Shown here one piece after another: positions 8,540-17,553 of a stretch of 64,000 nucleotides of DNA. Made by a program: the position numbers and the translations under genes. Each line of letters starts with the position of its first letter. The stretch's first letter is position 1. The DNA comes from Neoroseomonas marina (GTDB lineage Bacteria; Pseudomonadota; Alphaproteobacteria; Acetobacterales; Acetobacteraceae). The notes beneath the pieces are model-generated. The model did not search any database. It saw only the letters and a list, made by a program, of their open reading frames with translations, and was not told where the DNA came from. Location of the stretch: assembly GCF_012927745.1 (NCBI RefSeq), contig NZ_JABBKX010000007.1, positions 186,001 through 250,000 of the forward strand, written 5' to 3'.

Positions 8540-9154
8540 TCAGGCCCTCGTCTGGCGCGCAGCCTCGGCCCGCAGCGCCGCCATGGCGGCGTTCCGCAGC
8601 CGGATGCCCGCCACCGGAACGGGCAGGCCACCTTCGGCAAGCGCCCGCATGACCCAGGTGTTGCAGGTGAAACCCGGCGCATAGGCCAGGCGGCAGGCCA
8701 GCAGCACCGCCCCGCCGGTGGGCAGGGCGGCCGGGAGCGGTTCCGCGAGTTGTCCGGCGACGAAGGCAGCGATGGCCGCCAGGCCGCTGGGGGGCAGACG
8801 CAGGGAGACCACCTCCTCCGCCCCGGCGGGGACCGGGCCCGGCAAGGCACGCAGCCAGATCACCGCCGGTCCGCCCGTCAGCGCCGCCAAGGCCTCCCCG
8901 GACCCCGGGCGGGCTGCGCGCATCCAGGATTCGAGGCCGAAGCCCAGCGCGAAGGCCGCGGCCCCGGGCGCGGCCGCCGGCAGCGGCGCCAGTCGCGTCC
9001 CGCCGAGATCCTCGGCGCGAAGGCAGAGATCCGTGTGCCAGGACTCGGCCGATACGGTCACCGCGAGCGGCCCGAGCGGGCGCGGCGGCGACGGCGGCGG
9101 TTCCGCGGCGCAGCCGCCGAGCAACGCGGCGAGGACGACGCGACGGGCCGGCAT
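8540..9154 (-). CDS. DUF2459 family putative lipoprotein
   Basis: A 204-aa protein starting MPARRVVLAALLGGCAAEPPP, a short lipoprotein-type signal with the lipobox LLGGC. The body matches the DUF2459 pattern: SAESWHTDLCLRAEDL near the N-terminus (the conserved W-H-T-D/E), a GFGLESWM segment, and a C-terminal PGFTCNTWVMRALAEGG motif typical of this family, whose fold suggests a papain-like Cys/His arrangement. Its function in the envelope is not established. The gene ends in the same direction as the Bug protein gene 37 bp upstream. Confidence 0.78.
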   Translation of the reverse strand: MPARRVVLAALLGGCAAEPPPSPPRPLGPLAVTVSAESWHTDLCLRAEDLGGTRLAPLPAAAPGAAAFALGFGLESWMRAARPGSGEALAALTGGPAVIWLRALPGPVPAGAEEVVSLRLPPSGLAAIAAFVAGQLAEPLPAALPTGGAVLLACRLAYAPGFTCNTWVMRALAEGGLPVPVAGIRLRNAAMAALRAEAARQTRA

Positions 9155-9191
9155 GAGGCGCCAACACCACGGCTGCGGCCCGCCTGTCCAT

Positions 9192-10184
9192 CTATTCGAG
9201 GCGCGCGCCGGCGCGGCGCACGACCTCGGGCCAGCGGGCGGCTTCGGCGCGGACCAGGGCGGCGAAGCGATCCGGCCCGTGGCCGGTCACCGTGAAGCCC
9301 TGGCGCTCGAGGTCGCCGGCCACCTCGGGCAGGGCGAGGATGTCCTGCAGGTCCTGCGCGAGGCGGGCAATGGCGGCCGACGGGGTGCCCGCCGGGGCGA
9401 GGACGCCCTGCCAGGTGACGACGTCGAAGCCGGGCAGCAGCGCCTCGGCGACCGTGGGCACCGCGGGCAGGGCCGCGGCGCGCTCGGCGCCGGTCACCGC
9501 GAGGGCGCGCAGGCGGCCGCCGCGGATATGCTCGATCGCCGCCGGCAGGGTGACGAAGAGCGCCTCGACATGGCCGGCGACCAGGTCGACCACGGCCGGC
9601 CCGCCGCCGCGATAGGGGACATGGGTGAAGGCCACCCCCGCCTGCTGCGCGAACAGCGCCCCAGCCAGGTGCCCGATCGAGCCATTGCCCTGGGAGGCGA
9701 CGGTCAGGCGGCCATCGGCCTCCTTCGCCCAGGCGAGGAAGGTCGCGAGGTCGGTCGCCGGGGAGCGCGGGTTGACCACCAGCACCTGCGGGGCGCGCAC
9801 CGCCTCCACGATCGGGGCGAAGTCGCGCACCGGGTCGAAGCCGATGCGGGGATAGAGGGCGGGGTTGATGGTGAGCGGGTCGGACCCGATCACGAGCGTC
9901 AGCCCGTCCGGGCGGGACCGCGCGGTCAGTTCGAAGGCGAGGTTGCTGCCGGCGCCGGGGTGGTTCTCGGCCACCACGGGCTGGCCGAGGCGCGGGGCCA
10001 GGTGGCGCGCCAGGATCCGGCCGAGGATGTCGAGGCTGCCGCCCGGGGCGACCGGGATGACGATGCGCACCGGCCGGTCCGGCGCCCAGGCCGGCACGGC
10101 CGATCCGGCCGCGGCGAGGCGCGGCATGGCCGCAGCCCCGGCGAGCAGCGCGGTGCGGAGGAGGAGGTCGCGGCGGAAGGTCAT
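9192..10184 (-). CDS. Bug/TctC family tripartite tricarboxylate transporter substrate-binding protein
   Basis: A 330-aa periplasmic binding protein. It has a Tat-like signal (MTFRRDLLLRTALLAGAAAMPRLAAAG) followed by the Bug family core: RPVRIVIPVAPGGSLDILGR (the phosphate- and carboxylate-binding V-P-x-x-x-G-G-x-x-D motif), PVVAENHPGAGSN, and THVPYRGGGPAVVDLVAGHVE near the middle. Partner membrane genes tctA and tctB are absent, as is common for Bug proteins in these bacteria. It is divergent from an Lrp-type regulator with 111 bp between the starts, so that regulator may control it. The ligand is unknown. Confidence 0.92.
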   Translation of the reverse strand: MTFRRDLLLRTALLAGAAAMPRLAAAGSAVPAWAPDRPVRIVIPVAPGGSLDILGRILARHLAPRLGQPVVAENHPGAGSNLAFELTARSRPDGLTLVIGSDPLTINPALYPRIGFDPVRDFAPIVEAVRAPQVLVVNPRSPATDLATFLAWAKEADGRLTVASQGNGSIGHLAGALFAQQAGVAFTHVPYRGGGPAVVDLVAGHVEALFVTLPAAIEHIRGGRLRALAVTGAERAAALPAVPTVAEALLPGFDVVTWQGVLAPAGTPSAAIARLAQDLQDILALPEVAGDLERQGFTVTGHGPDRFAALVRAEAARWPEVVRRAGARLE

Positions 10185-10295
10185 GGGCGGGGTTTCCGGC
10201 ACTGGATTGGAATTCTGTTCTCCAAATGCCGCGAAAACTTGCAACAGAAAGATTTTCCTTCTACACGCCCCGCAGCACCGACCAAGGACTTGCCC

Positions 10296-10766
10296 GTGAC
10301 CCGCAGTTTCGAGCCTGACGCCACCGATCGCGCGATCCTCCGGTTGATCCAGAAGGACGCGGCGCTGTCCCTGGCCGACATCGCCAAGGACGTCGGGCTG
10401 ACGCCGACCCCCTGCTGGAAGCGCATCCGCAAGATGGAGCAGGAAGGGGTGATCACCGGGCGCGTGGTGCTGCTGGACCCGGAGAAGGTCGGGCTGGGCG
10501 TGTCGGTCTTCGTCGCGATCGAGACGGGCGACCATTCGGCGCCCTGGATCGAGGCCTTCGCCACGACGGTGGCGAAGATGCCGGAGATCGTGGAGTGCTG
10601 GCGGCTCGGCGGGGACGTGGATTACCTGCTGCGCGTGGTGGTGTCGGACATGCAGGCCTTCGATTCCTTCTACCGCCGCCTTACGGCGCAGGTGCCGAGC
10701 CTGCGCAAGGTCACGTCCCGCTTCGCGATGGAGCGGGTGAAGAGCACCACCGCTTTGCCCATCTGA
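10296..10766 (+). CDS. Lrp/AsnC family transcriptional regulator
   Basis: A 156-aa feast/famine regulator. The N-terminal winged HTH reads DATDRAILRLIQKDAALSLADIAK then VGLTPTPCWKRIRKMEQEGVI; the C-terminal RAM ligand-binding domain includes VECWRLGGDVDYLLRVVV and SRFAMERVKSTTALPI. The PTPCWKRI variant is typical of the subgroup near amino-acid transport genes. GTG at 10296 is preferred because AAGGA lies 7 bases upstream; TTG at 10290 would be too close to it. It is divergent from the Bug protein gene, its likeliest target. Confidence 0.9.
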   Translation: MTRSFEPDATDRAILRLIQKDAALSLADIAKDVGLTPTPCWKRIRKMEQEGVITGRVVLLDPEKVGLGVSVFVAIETGDHSAPWIEAFATTVAKMPEIVECWRLGGDVDYLLRVVVSDMQAFDSFYRRLTAQVPSLRKVTSRFAMERVKSTTALPI

Positions 10767-10784
10767 GCGCGCCATCGGGGCGGT

Positions 10785-11354
10785 TCAGCGCAGGCGCCAG
10801 CGGCGCGGGGTGCCGCCGGCGCGGCCGATGAGCCGGGCGAGCGCGCCGAAGACGCCGGGCGGCTGCTGGTGCATGCGTTCGAATGCAACGCGGACCTTGG
10901 CCTGGACGATTTCGGACAAATCCGGATCGGGGAGGTAATGCGGTTCGGCCGGCAAGGCAGGCTGCAGGCCGAGACGCTTCGCCAGCAGCAGCTGCGAGAG
11001 GCGCACGACGCGCGAGATGCGGCGCCAGGCGCGGCAGATGCGCCAGGCGAGGTTGCGCAGGACAACATCCCTAGGGCCGCGATTGGCGACCTGGGTGAGC
11101 AGCAGGTCCATGTGGCCGGATTTCGCCCAGCGGCGCAGCGTGCGCGAGGCGGTGTCGGCGCGACCGTATTCGGGCGGCAGGTCCTTCCAGGGGCCCTTCG
11201 AGCAGGCGATCCAGAAGATGGCGTTCAGCGTGCGGCGGCGGTCCTGGGGCGGACGGCCGGGTCGGCCTTCGGTGGGCGGGAGGTGACGGGAGAGGAGGGC
11301 GTATTCGGCGTCGGTGAGGGGGCGGAAGGGGTGGGGGGCGAGGGCGGCGGGCAT
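10785..11354 (-). CDS. DUF4096 (IS4/IS5 transposase N-terminal-like) domain protein, probably domesticated
   Basis: A 189-aa protein. Residues about 10-90 match the DUF4096 domain found at the N-terminus of IS5-type transposases: FRPLTDAEYALLSRHLPP, then RRRTLNAIFWIACSKGPWKDLPPEYG and SRTLRRWAKSG. No DDE catalytic domain follows; the remaining 95 residues are a basic helical tail. No terminal inverted repeats or target duplications are visible, so this is not an intact insertion sequence. It either is a DNA-binding protein derived from a transposase or is a relic. ATG at 11354 is chosen over an upstream TTG at 11384. Confidence 0.7.
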   Translation of the reverse strand: MPAALAPHPFRPLTDAEYALLSRHLPPTEGRPGRPPQDRRRTLNAIFWIACSKGPWKDLPPEYGRADTASRTLRRWAKSGHMDLLLTQVANRGPRDVVLRNLAWRICRAWRRISRVVRLSQLLLAKRLGLQPALPAEPHYLPDPDLSEIVQAKVRVAFERMHQQPPGVFGALARLIGRAGGTPRRWRLR

Positions 11355-11734
11355 GGGGCGGATCCGTGCGACAGGACTGGGCAAGATGTAGGTTTTTTTT
11401 CCTTTTCACAAGCCGATTCAGCGCGTCGGCGTGGCGCGCCTCCCGACCGAGGCCCGACGGGCCCGGCATCATGGCGTCGCGTTTCAGTGCCTGCGCGAAG
11501 GAACGGGATGCGCCGGCGCATCGGCCATCACCGGCTGGCGATCGGCATCAGGATACGGTCCAGCCAGGCGCGGGGGCGGCGCCGGGCAGGACGGTCAGGC
11601 TGGAGCCGTGCATGGCTTCAGCGCAGGATTCATCTTCCTGGCATACCAGCGGCGCGCCGGATCGCCCGTCGGCGGGTCGGCGCCCCGCGTCATGGCGCGA
11701 CATCGGTATGGCCCAACGCCTGAAGGACCCATTC
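11355..11734. other. 380-bp divergent intergenic region
   Basis: Between the DUF4096 gene (-) and the LCCL-OmpA gene (+). It contains an eight-T run at 11393-11400 near the DUF4096 start and otherwise GC-rich sequence with several short unsupported frames. I find no RNA gene, repeat or clear operator. It presumably holds both promoters. Confidence 0.4.
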
Positions 11735-12823
11735 GTGACCCTCGCTCTTCGTCTCCTGCCCCTGCTGGCGGTCTTCGCCTGGCTGTCGCCCGCCGTCGCG
11801 CAAGACGGCCCGCTGCCCAACTGCCCGGACGACTTCACGGGCCGGCGGCCCGGCGAGACCTTCACCTGTGCATGCCGCGCCGGCAGCATGGCCGACGGGC
11901 CGGTCTGGGGCACTGACACCTACACGGCCGATTCCCGCATCTGCGCCGCCGCGCGCCATGCCGGCCTGCTGGGCGCGAATGGGGGCGAGATCGTGGTCAC
12001 CGCCGCGCGGGGCGCCGCGAGCTACCGGGGCAGCACGCGCAACGGCGTCCGGACCGAGGACTACGAGGCGTACGATTCGAGCTTCACCCTGCGCCCGGCG
12101 GCCGCGCGGACGGCCGCTCCGCAGACCTGCCCGGAGAATTTCGCACTCTATCGCGGGACCGGCGAGCCACTGCGCTGCCTCTGCCCGGGCGAGGCGACGG
12201 GGGCCGGCAGCGTCTGGGGCGTCGAGGTCTACACGGATGATTCCGGCATCTGCCAGGCGGCGGTGCATGCCGGCGCGATCCCGCGGACCGGAGGCGTGGT
12301 CACGCTGCGCAGCCTGCCGGGCCGCGATTCCTATGCCGGGGCGGCGCGCAACGGGATCCGCAGCAGCAATTTCGACGCGTGGCCGGGCAGCTTCCGCTTC
12401 GAGGGCGTCGCGGCGAATGGCGCCGCTCCGGCCGCGGCGGCGGTGCCGGTGCAGGCGCCGGTCGCGGCAACACTGGCCGCGCGTGGCCAGGTACAGCTCT
12501 ACATCACCTTCCGCACCAATTCGGCGGAGCTCGATGCCTCGGCCGCGACGGTGCTGGGCGAGCTGCGTGCGGCGTTGCAGGCCGATCCGGCGCTGCGGCT
12601 GACCCTGGTCGGGCATACCGACAGCACGGGGACGGCGGCGCAGAACCGTCCGCTGTCGCTGCGACGGGCCGAGAGCGTGCGCGCCTGGCTGGTGGCGCAA
12701 GGCATCGAGGCCGGGCGGCTTGCGGTCGAGGGCAAGGGCCCGGACCAGCCGCTCGCCGACAATGCGAGCGAAGCCGGTCGGGCGCTGAACCGCCGCGTCT
12801 CGGCGATCCGTGCCGGGACCTGA
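11735..12823 (+). CDS. Secreted/outer-membrane protein with two LCCL domains and an OmpA-like peptidoglycan-binding domain
   Basis: A 362-aa envelope protein. From GTG 11735 (AAGGA 7 bases upstream) it has a clean signal peptide, LALRLLPLLAVFAWLSPAVAQ. Two LCCL-type domains follow, at residues about 28-115 and 122-220. Each has the paired-Cys core C-P-x-x-F ... C-x-C or C-L-C ... VWG-x-x-x-YT-x-DS-x-IC-x-AA-x-HAG, then Y-x-G-x-x-x-NG-[VI]-R-[ST] and a final SF. An Ala/Pro linker leads to an OmpA C-terminal domain (about 250-362) with YITFRTNSAEL, LVGHTDSTGTAAQNRPLSLRRAESVRAWL and NRRVSAI, which binds peptidoglycan. An in-frame ATG at 11708 is an alternative start with a poorer signal. Confidence 0.85.
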   Translation: MTLALRLLPLLAVFAWLSPAVAQDGPLPNCPDDFTGRRPGETFTCACRAGSMADGPVWGTDTYTADSRICAAARHAGLLGANGGEIVVTAARGAASYRGSTRNGVRTEDYEAYDSSFTLRPAAARTAAPQTCPENFALYRGTGEPLRCLCPGEATGAGSVWGVEVYTDDSGICQAAVHAGAIPRTGGVVTLRSLPGRDSYAGAARNGIRSSNFDAWPGSFRFEGVAANGAAPAAAAVPVQAPVAATLAARGQVQLYITFRTNSAELDASAATVLGELRAALQADPALRLTLVGHTDSTGTAAQNRPLSLRRAESVRAWLVAQGIEAGRLAVEGKGPDQPLADNASEAGRALNRRVSAIRAGT

Positions 12824-12849
12824 TCGGGAACGACGCCAGGTGACGGGTT

Positions 12850-12903
12850 CCGAGGGCCTTTCGGCCCTCGGCGGGTGGGTCCGGGAGGGGGGCGCCCTCC
12901 CGG
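12850..12903. repeat. Two back-to-back perfect GC hairpins
   Basis: CCGAGGGCC-TTTC-GGCCCTCGG (12850-12871) is followed 9 bases later by CCGGGAGGG-GGGCG-CCCTCCCGG (12881-12903). Both stems are perfect 9-bp matches. They lie between the LCCL-OmpA gene and rpe. They may act together as a terminator or be a REP-like dispersed element. Confidence 0.55.
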
Positions 12904-12960
12904 TCGCCGGGGCCCCCGGTCTCCCTGTTGTCGCGCTTTGTCGCAAAGGGCTACAACCGC

Positions 12961-13632
12961 ATGGGGCCCGCACCGCTGACTGCCCCTTCCCTCCTCGCTG
13001 CCGATTTCGCCCGCCTCGGTGACGAGGTCGAGGCCGTCGCCGCCGCCGGCGCCGACTGGCTTCACCTCGACATCATGGACGGGCATTTCGTGCCCAACAT
13101 CTCCTTCGGACCGATCGTGGTGAAGGCGTTGCGCAAGCGCAGCGCGATCCCCTTCGACGTCCACCTGATGATCGCGCCGGCCGACCCCTACCTCGCTGCC
13201 TTCGCCGAGGCGGGGGCGGACTGGATTTCCCTGCATCCCGAGGCGGGGCCGCACCTGCACCGGTCGCTGCAGACCATCCGCGCGCTGGGCAAGAAGGCGG
13301 GCGTGGTGCTGAATCCGGCGACGCCGGTCGATGCCGTGGCGCATGTGCTGGACCTGACGGACCTCATTCTCGTGATGTCCGTGAACCCGGGCTTCGGCGG
13401 GCAGTCCTTCATCGAGAGCCAGTTGTCGAAGATCGCGACGCTGCGGCGGATGATCGATGCGTCGGGCCGCGACATCCGGCTGCAGGTGGATGGCGGGGTG
13501 ACGGCGAAGACGGCGCCGCTCTGCGTCGAGGCGGGGGCGGACGTGCTGGTCGCGGGCACGGCGGTGTTCGGCCAGAAGGATTATGCCGCGGCGATTGCCG
13601 CGCTGCGGGCGCCGGTCAGGGCCGCCGCATGA
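12961..13632 (+). CDS. rpe: Ribulose-phosphate 3-epimerase
   Basis: A 223-aa TIM-barrel enzyme interconverting ribulose 5-phosphate and xylulose 5-phosphate in the pentose-phosphate and Calvin cycles. All signatures are present: [31 protein letters not shown] (metal His and catalytic Asp), [33 protein letters not shown] and [30 protein letters not shown]. Length is typical. ATG 12961 begins [15 protein letters not shown]. Its stop overlaps the start of the heparinase-like gene (ATGA). Confidence 0.96.
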   Translation: MGPAPLTAPSLLAADFARLGDEVEAVAAAGADWLHLDIMDGHFVPNISFGPIVVKALRKRSAIPFDVHLMIAPADPYLAAFAEAGADWISLHPEAGPHLHRSLQTIRALGKKAGVVLNPATPVDAVAHVLDLTDLILVMSVNPGFGGQSFIESQLSKIATLRRMIDASGRDIRLQVDGGVTAKTAPLCVEAGADVLVAGTAVFGQKDYAAAIAALRAPVRAAA

Positions 13633-15284
13633 TCAACATCCTGCGCGGTGCCCGGCAGAAGCTCGCGCGGCTGCGTCCCGTCAAGGTTCCGGAGGCGCCC
13701 GCGCGGGCGTTCCGCGACCTCTGGCCGGGCGATGCCGCGCGGGGCGCCCGGCTGCTGCGCGGGGAGTTCGAGATCGCCGGCACCGCCCGGTCGCTGCGCC
13801 CCGGCGCGGCGGCGGCGGAAGGGTGGGATGCGCCGTCGGGCAGCATCGCCTGGCGGGCGGCGGCGCACGGCTTCGCCTGGATGCGGGACCTGCGGGCGCT
13901 CGGGACGGATGCGGCGCGGCTGCATGCCCGCGCGCTGAGCGCGGATTGGCTGAACCGCGGCGCGGACGAGCCGATCGCGGATGCGCCGGAGGTGACGGGG
14001 GCGCGGATCTCGGCCTGGCTCGGGCATTGGGATTTCTTCGCCGCCACGTCGGAAGACGTGTTCCGCAAGGCGATCATGACGCGGCTGGCGCAGGATGCGC
14101 GGGACCTGTCGGCGGCGCTGCCGGCCGAGGCCGAGCACCGCGGCGCGCTGGTGGCGCTGAAGGGCGCTCTGGCCGCGGCGATCGCGCTGGAGGAGGACGC
14201 CTATCTGCAGCGCGCGGTGCGCTTCCTGCCGGCGGAGATCGAGCGCCAGTTCCACCCCGATGGGGGGCATGTGGAACGCTCGCCGTCGATGCAGTTGCTG
14301 GCGCTGCAGGACCTGATCGAGATCCGCAACCTGATGCATGGGGCGGGCGTCGAGCCGCCGCCGCATCTGGCGGCCGTGCTGGATCGCGCGGCGCCGGCGC
14401 TGCGGCTGTTCCGGCACGGGGATGGCGGGCTCGCGCTGTTCAACGGGACGCGGGACGAGACCTCGGCGCTGCTGGACCTGGTGCTGACGCAGGGCCAGGC
14501 GCGGGGGCGGGCGCCGGCGGAACTGCCCGAGACGGGGTTCGAGCGGCTGCAGGCCGGGCGGACGCTGGTGATCGTCGATACCGGCGCACCGCCCGCGGGG
14601 CGCGCCGTGGCGGCGGCCGAGGGCGGGCTGCCGGCGGGGGCGGATCGCTTCGCCCATGCCGGGACGCTGGCCTTCGAGATGTCGGTCGGGCGCGACCGGC
14701 TGATCGTGAATTGCGGCGCGGCGCCGGCGGCCGAGGAGGCCTGGCGCGACGCGCTGCGCGCCACCGCGGCGCATTCGACGCTGGTGCTGTCGGACACCAA
14801 TTCCTCCGAACTGCGCCCTGAAGGGCTCGGGCGGCGGCCCGAGCAGGTCGAGACGGCGCGGCACGAAGCGGCGGGCGCGCAGTGGCTCGAAGCGAGCCAT
14901 GACGGCTGGCGGCGGGGCTTCGGGGCGCTGCACCGGCGGCGGCTGTACCTCGCGGAATCGGGCGACGACCTGCGCGGGGAGGACATGGTGGAGGTGCCGG
15001 GCGACGCGCCGGTGCCGGGCTTCGCGGTCCGGTTCCACCTCCATCCGGGCGTGACCGCATCCCTGCTGCAGGACGAGAGCGCGGCACTGTTGCGGCTGCC
15101 CTCGGGCGTGGGGTGGAAGCTCCGCGCGAAAGGCGCGCGGGTGGCGCTGGAGGACAGCGTCTACCTGGGCGGCGAACCGCGCCGCTCGAACCAGGTCGTG
15201 CTGATCGCCGAGGACGACGAGGCCTCGATCCAGTGGGCGATCACGCGGGTGTCGATGCCGGGGCCAGGCCCCACGGGGGAATGA
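13629..15284 (+). CDS. Heparinase II/III family protein
   Basis: A 551-aa protein with the organisation seen in the alphaproteobacterial heparinase II/III-like family: an (alpha/alpha) toroid N-terminal half ([59 protein letters not shown]) and a C-terminal beta-sandwich half ([40 protein letters not shown]). The motif [14 protein letters not shown] matches the family's conserved active-site loop. No signal peptide is evident. Its substrate, presumably a uronic-acid polysaccharide, is unproven. Start ATG overlaps the rpe stop, so translation is coupled. Confidence 0.88.
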   Translation: MINILRGARQKLARLRPVKVPEAPARAFRDLWPGDAARGARLLRGEFEIAGTARSLRPGAAAAEGWDAPSGSIAWRAAAHGFAWMRDLRALGTDAARLHARALSADWLNRGADEPIADAPEVTGARISAWLGHWDFFAATSEDVFRKAIMTRLAQDARDLSAALPAEAEHRGALVALKGALAAAIALEEDAYLQRAVRFLPAEIERQFHPDGGHVERSPSMQLLALQDLIEIRNLMHGAGVEPPPHLAAVLDRAAPALRLFRHGDGGLALFNGTRDETSALLDLVLTQGQARGRAPAELPETGFERLQAGRTLVIVDTGAPPAGRAVAAAEGGLPAGADRFAHAGTLAFEMSVGRDRLIVNCGAAPAAEEAWRDALRATAAHSTLVLSDTNSSELRPEGLGRRPEQVETARHEAAGAQWLEASHDGWRRGFGALHRRRLYLAESGDDLRGEDMVEVPGDAPVPGFAVRFHLHPGVTASLLQDESAALLRLPSGVGWKLRAKGARVALEDSVYLGGEPRRSNQVVLIAEDDEASIQWAITRVSMPGPGPTGE

Positions 15285-15297
15285 GGCGCGCCGGCTG

Positions 15298-16206
15298 CTA
15301 GTGGAGCAGCCGGCCCAGGACGGGCATGGCGGCGGTGCCGACGATCAGGCCCGCGATCCCCGCCAGCGCGGCGCCCACCAGCCATTCGACCGCCCCACCG
15401 CCGACGGCGCGGCCCGCCGCGGCGGCGACGTCGTGCACAAGGTGCGGCAGGGCAGCGAGGCCGAAGGCTTCCAGCCCGTGCAGGATGATGCCGCCGCCGA
15501 CCCAGACCATCGCGAGGGTGCCGACCACCGACAGCACCTTCAGCACGACCGGCATGCCGCGGACGAGGATGCCGCCGGCCGCGAAGCCGCGGCGGACCAT
15601 CGCCACGCCGACATCGTCCGCCTTCACGATCAGCGCGACGACGCCGTAGACGGCGAAGGTGATCACGAAGCCGACGATGGCGAGCGTCGCAGCCTGGGTC
15701 AGGATCCCCGCCTCAGGGATGGTCGCGAGCGCGATCGCCATGATCTCGGCCGAGAGGATGAAGTCGGTCTTGATCGCGCCGGCGACGCGCGTGTCCTCGA
15801 GTTGCTTCGCGTCCACCGGCACGGCGGAGGACTGCGCCTGTTCCGGATGCGGCCGCACCCATTCGACGACCTTCTCCGCCCCTTCGAAGCAGAGATAGAT
15901 GCCGCCGATCACGAGCAGCGGCGTGATCAGCCAGGGCGCGAAGGCCGAGAGCAGCAGCGCCGCGGGCAGCAGGATGAGGAACTTGTTCTTCAGCGACCCG
16001 AGGGCGATGCGCCCGATGATCGGCAATTCGCGCGACGCATCGAAGCCCACCACGTAGCGCGGCGTGACGGCGGCGTCGTCGATCACCACGCCGGCCGCCT
16101 TGGCGCCCGCCTTGGTCGCCTGCGCGGCGACATCGTCGATCGAGGCGGCGGCGACCTTCGCGATGGCCGCGACGTCGTCCAGCAGCGCCAAAAGGCCCGT
16201 GCTCAT
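15298..16206 (-). CDS. DUF808 family inner-membrane protein (YedI-like)
   Basis: A 302-aa polytopic protein. It starts MSTGLLALLDDVAAIAKVAAASIDD, the near-invariant N-terminus of the DUF808 family, followed by AKAAGVVIDDAAVTPRYVVGF. About six to seven hydrophobic stretches follow (FLILLPAALLLSAFAPWLI, LATIPEAGILTQAATLAIVGF, VVLKVLSVVGTLAMVWVGGGI). The function of this family is unknown. It is convergent with the heparinase-like gene, 13 bp apart. Confidence 0.9.
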   Translation of the reverse strand: MSTGLLALLDDVAAIAKVAAASIDDVAAQATKAGAKAAGVVIDDAAVTPRYVVGFDASRELPIIGRIALGSLKNKFLILLPAALLLSAFAPWLITPLLVIGGIYLCFEGAEKVVEWVRPHPEQAQSSAVPVDAKQLEDTRVAGAIKTDFILSAEIMAIALATIPEAGILTQAATLAIVGFVITFAVYGVVALIVKADDVGVAMVRRGFAAGGILVRGMPVVLKVLSVVGTLAMVWVGGGIILHGLEAFGLAALPHLVHDVAAAAGRAVGGGAVEWLVGAALAGIAGLIVGTAAMPVLGRLLH

Positions 16207-16364
16207 GGCGAACCTTCCCGGGGTTGCTGCGCTGCACCCTGCCGGAAGGCCGCGCCGCGTTCAATGCGGCCCCACGGCGGCCGCGCAATCCCGGTCACAA
16301 TGGCGGCGCCGACACGCCCTCCCGCGCCGCCTCTCGACGGCAACGCATCGGCGCCGCCTGGGCA

Positions 16365-16385
16365 GGCGCCCCTCGGGAGGGCGCC
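16365..16385 (-). terminator. Hairpin after the scdA-like gene
   Basis: GGCGCCC / GGGCGCC forms a 7-bp stem beginning 8 bases past the stop codon at 16393. There is no U-tract. The rest of the 186-bp gap to the DUF808 gene shows nothing further. Confidence 0.4.
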
Positions 16386-16392
16386 GCCCGGT

Positions 16393-17055
16393 TCAGGCCC
16401 CGAAGCGGGGGAAGAGGACGTTGTTCTCGAGGTGGACGTGGTCCTGCAGGTCGTCGACGAACTTGCGCAGGCCGGCGCAGAGCGCGCGCCAGGTCGTGCA
16501 GGCCCCGGCCGGCGGCGTGGCGTCGTTCGACAGCGCCAGCAGCTGGGCCAGGCGTTCCCCGTGGTCGTCGTGTTCGTGCCGCATGACGGCGATCGGCGCC
16601 CCCGCCATGCCGCCGCGGCCGGCGAGGATCATCGGGAACAGCACGCCCTCCTCCTTCGCCATGTGGTCGGCGAGCGCGAGCTCCGTTTCCTCCAGCGCGT
16701 CGGCAAGCCCCACGGGTGCGCCTTCCACGCCGCGGTGCACGGCCTCGACGCGGCGGGCGAGGCGGATGAGCTCGGGCAGTTCCCGCCGATGGGCGAGGTG
16801 GTAGCGCTCAAGGATGCGGCCGATCAACGCCGAGGTCGGGAGATCCGTGTCGGGAACGCCGGCATCGCCGGCGAGCGCGGCGAGGTCGGCCTCGATCGCG
16901 GCGAGATCGACGCCCCGGGCCGCGGCGGCTTCGGCCAGCGGGACGGCGCCGCCGCAGCAGAAATCCATCTTGCGCTGCCGGAAGACGGCGGTGGCCCCCG
17001 GCAGGCTGGCGGCGATGTCCGACAGGTTGCGGTCGGCGAAGGCGGAGGCGGTCAT
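16393..17055 (-). CDS. Iron-sulfur cluster repair di-iron protein (ScdA/YtfE/RIC family)
   Basis: A 220-aa cytoplasmic protein that helps restore Fe-S clusters after nitrosative or oxidative damage. The N-terminal DUF542/ScdA domain includes ATAVFRQRKMDFCCGG with the conserved Cys pair; the remainder is a hemerythrin-like four-helix domain with di-iron ligands spread through YHLAHRRELPEL, LADHMAKEEGVLFP, MRHEHDDHGE and DHVHLENNVLFPRF. Length is normal. The start overlaps the stop of the truncated-haemoglobin gene (ATGA), so the two are co-translated. The adjacent divergent NsrR-type regulator supports a role in NO defence. Confidence 0.94.
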   Translation of the reverse strand: MTASAFADRNLSDIAASLPGATAVFRQRKMDFCCGGAVPLAEAAAARGVDLAAIEADLAALAGDAGVPDTDLPTSALIGRILERYHLAHRRELPELIRLARRVEAVHRGVEGAPVGLADALEETELALADHMAKEEGVLFPMILAGRGGMAGAPIAVMRHEHDDHGERLAQLLALSNDATPPAGACTTWRALCAGLRKFVDDLQDHVHLENNVLFPRFGA

Positions 17056-17513
17056 GCGGGTGCTCCTGGAGTGCGGCCCGGCAAATCGCCCCGGGCGACG
17101 GCGATGCCCATTTCCAGGCTACGGGCAATGGTGCGGGCGCGGGCCGTCAGCAGCGCCGCGCCGGCGGGCGGGCAACGCTCGGCGACCGTGGCCTCGAACA
17201 ATTCGAGCCAGCGGGCGAAATGCGCGGGCGTGAGGCCGAGGCCGAAATGCGCCCGCATCGGCTGGCCGTGGTAGCGGCCGGTCATCAGCGCCACCGAGGA
17301 CCAGAAGTCGGTGACGGTGCCGATATGCGCATCCCAATCGCCGACCTTCGCGAAGACGGGGCCGAGCAGGTCGTCCGCGCGGGCGCGGGCGTAGAAGTCG
17401 CGCAGCGTCTCGGCGATCAGGGCGTCGCTGAGCCCCGTCTCGGCCGCGATGGCGGCGGCCGCCGCGGCGCGGCGGGCGGGGGTTTCGGGATGCGGGACGC
17501 TCGGGGGCTGCAT
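17052..17513 (-). CDS. Group III truncated haemoglobin
   Basis: A 153-aa small globin of the group III (trHbP) class. Visible: ALIAETLRDFYARARADDLLGPVFAKV, WDAHIGTVTDFWSSVALMTGRYHGQPM and LTPAHFARWLELFEATV, which is the group III fold with a His before the F-helix. Such globins are linked to NO or peroxide chemistry. It is the first gene of the operon with the scdA-like gene, transcribed away from the nsrR-like gene. Its ATG at 17513 directly abuts the perfect palindrome at 17514, so repressor binding would block transcription or initiation. Confidence 0.9.
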   Translation of the reverse strand: MQPPSVPHPETPARRAAAAAAIAAETGLSDALIAETLRDFYARARADDLLGPVFAKVGDWDAHIGTVTDFWSSVALMTGRYHGQPMRAHFGLGLTPAHFARWLELFEATVAERCPPAGAALLTARARTIARSLEMGIAVARGDLPGRTPGAPA

Positions 17514-17534
17514 ATTGGTATCTCCGATACCAAT
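17514..17534. promoter_or_regulatory. Perfect palindromic operator, site 1 (probable NsrR-type site)
   Basis: ATTGGTATC-TCC-GATACCAAT is a perfect 9+3+9 inverted repeat immediately upstream of the truncated-haemoglobin ATG. Together with site 2 it fills the 73-bp divergent promoter shared with the Rrf2-type regulator. Confidence 0.8.
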
Positions 17535-17553
17535 TAACTGCCACGCTGATTGT

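Noticed and set aside
10785..11354. Complete insertion sequence
   Set aside because: Only the N-terminal DUF4096 domain is present; no DDE domain, terminal inverted repeats or target duplications were found.
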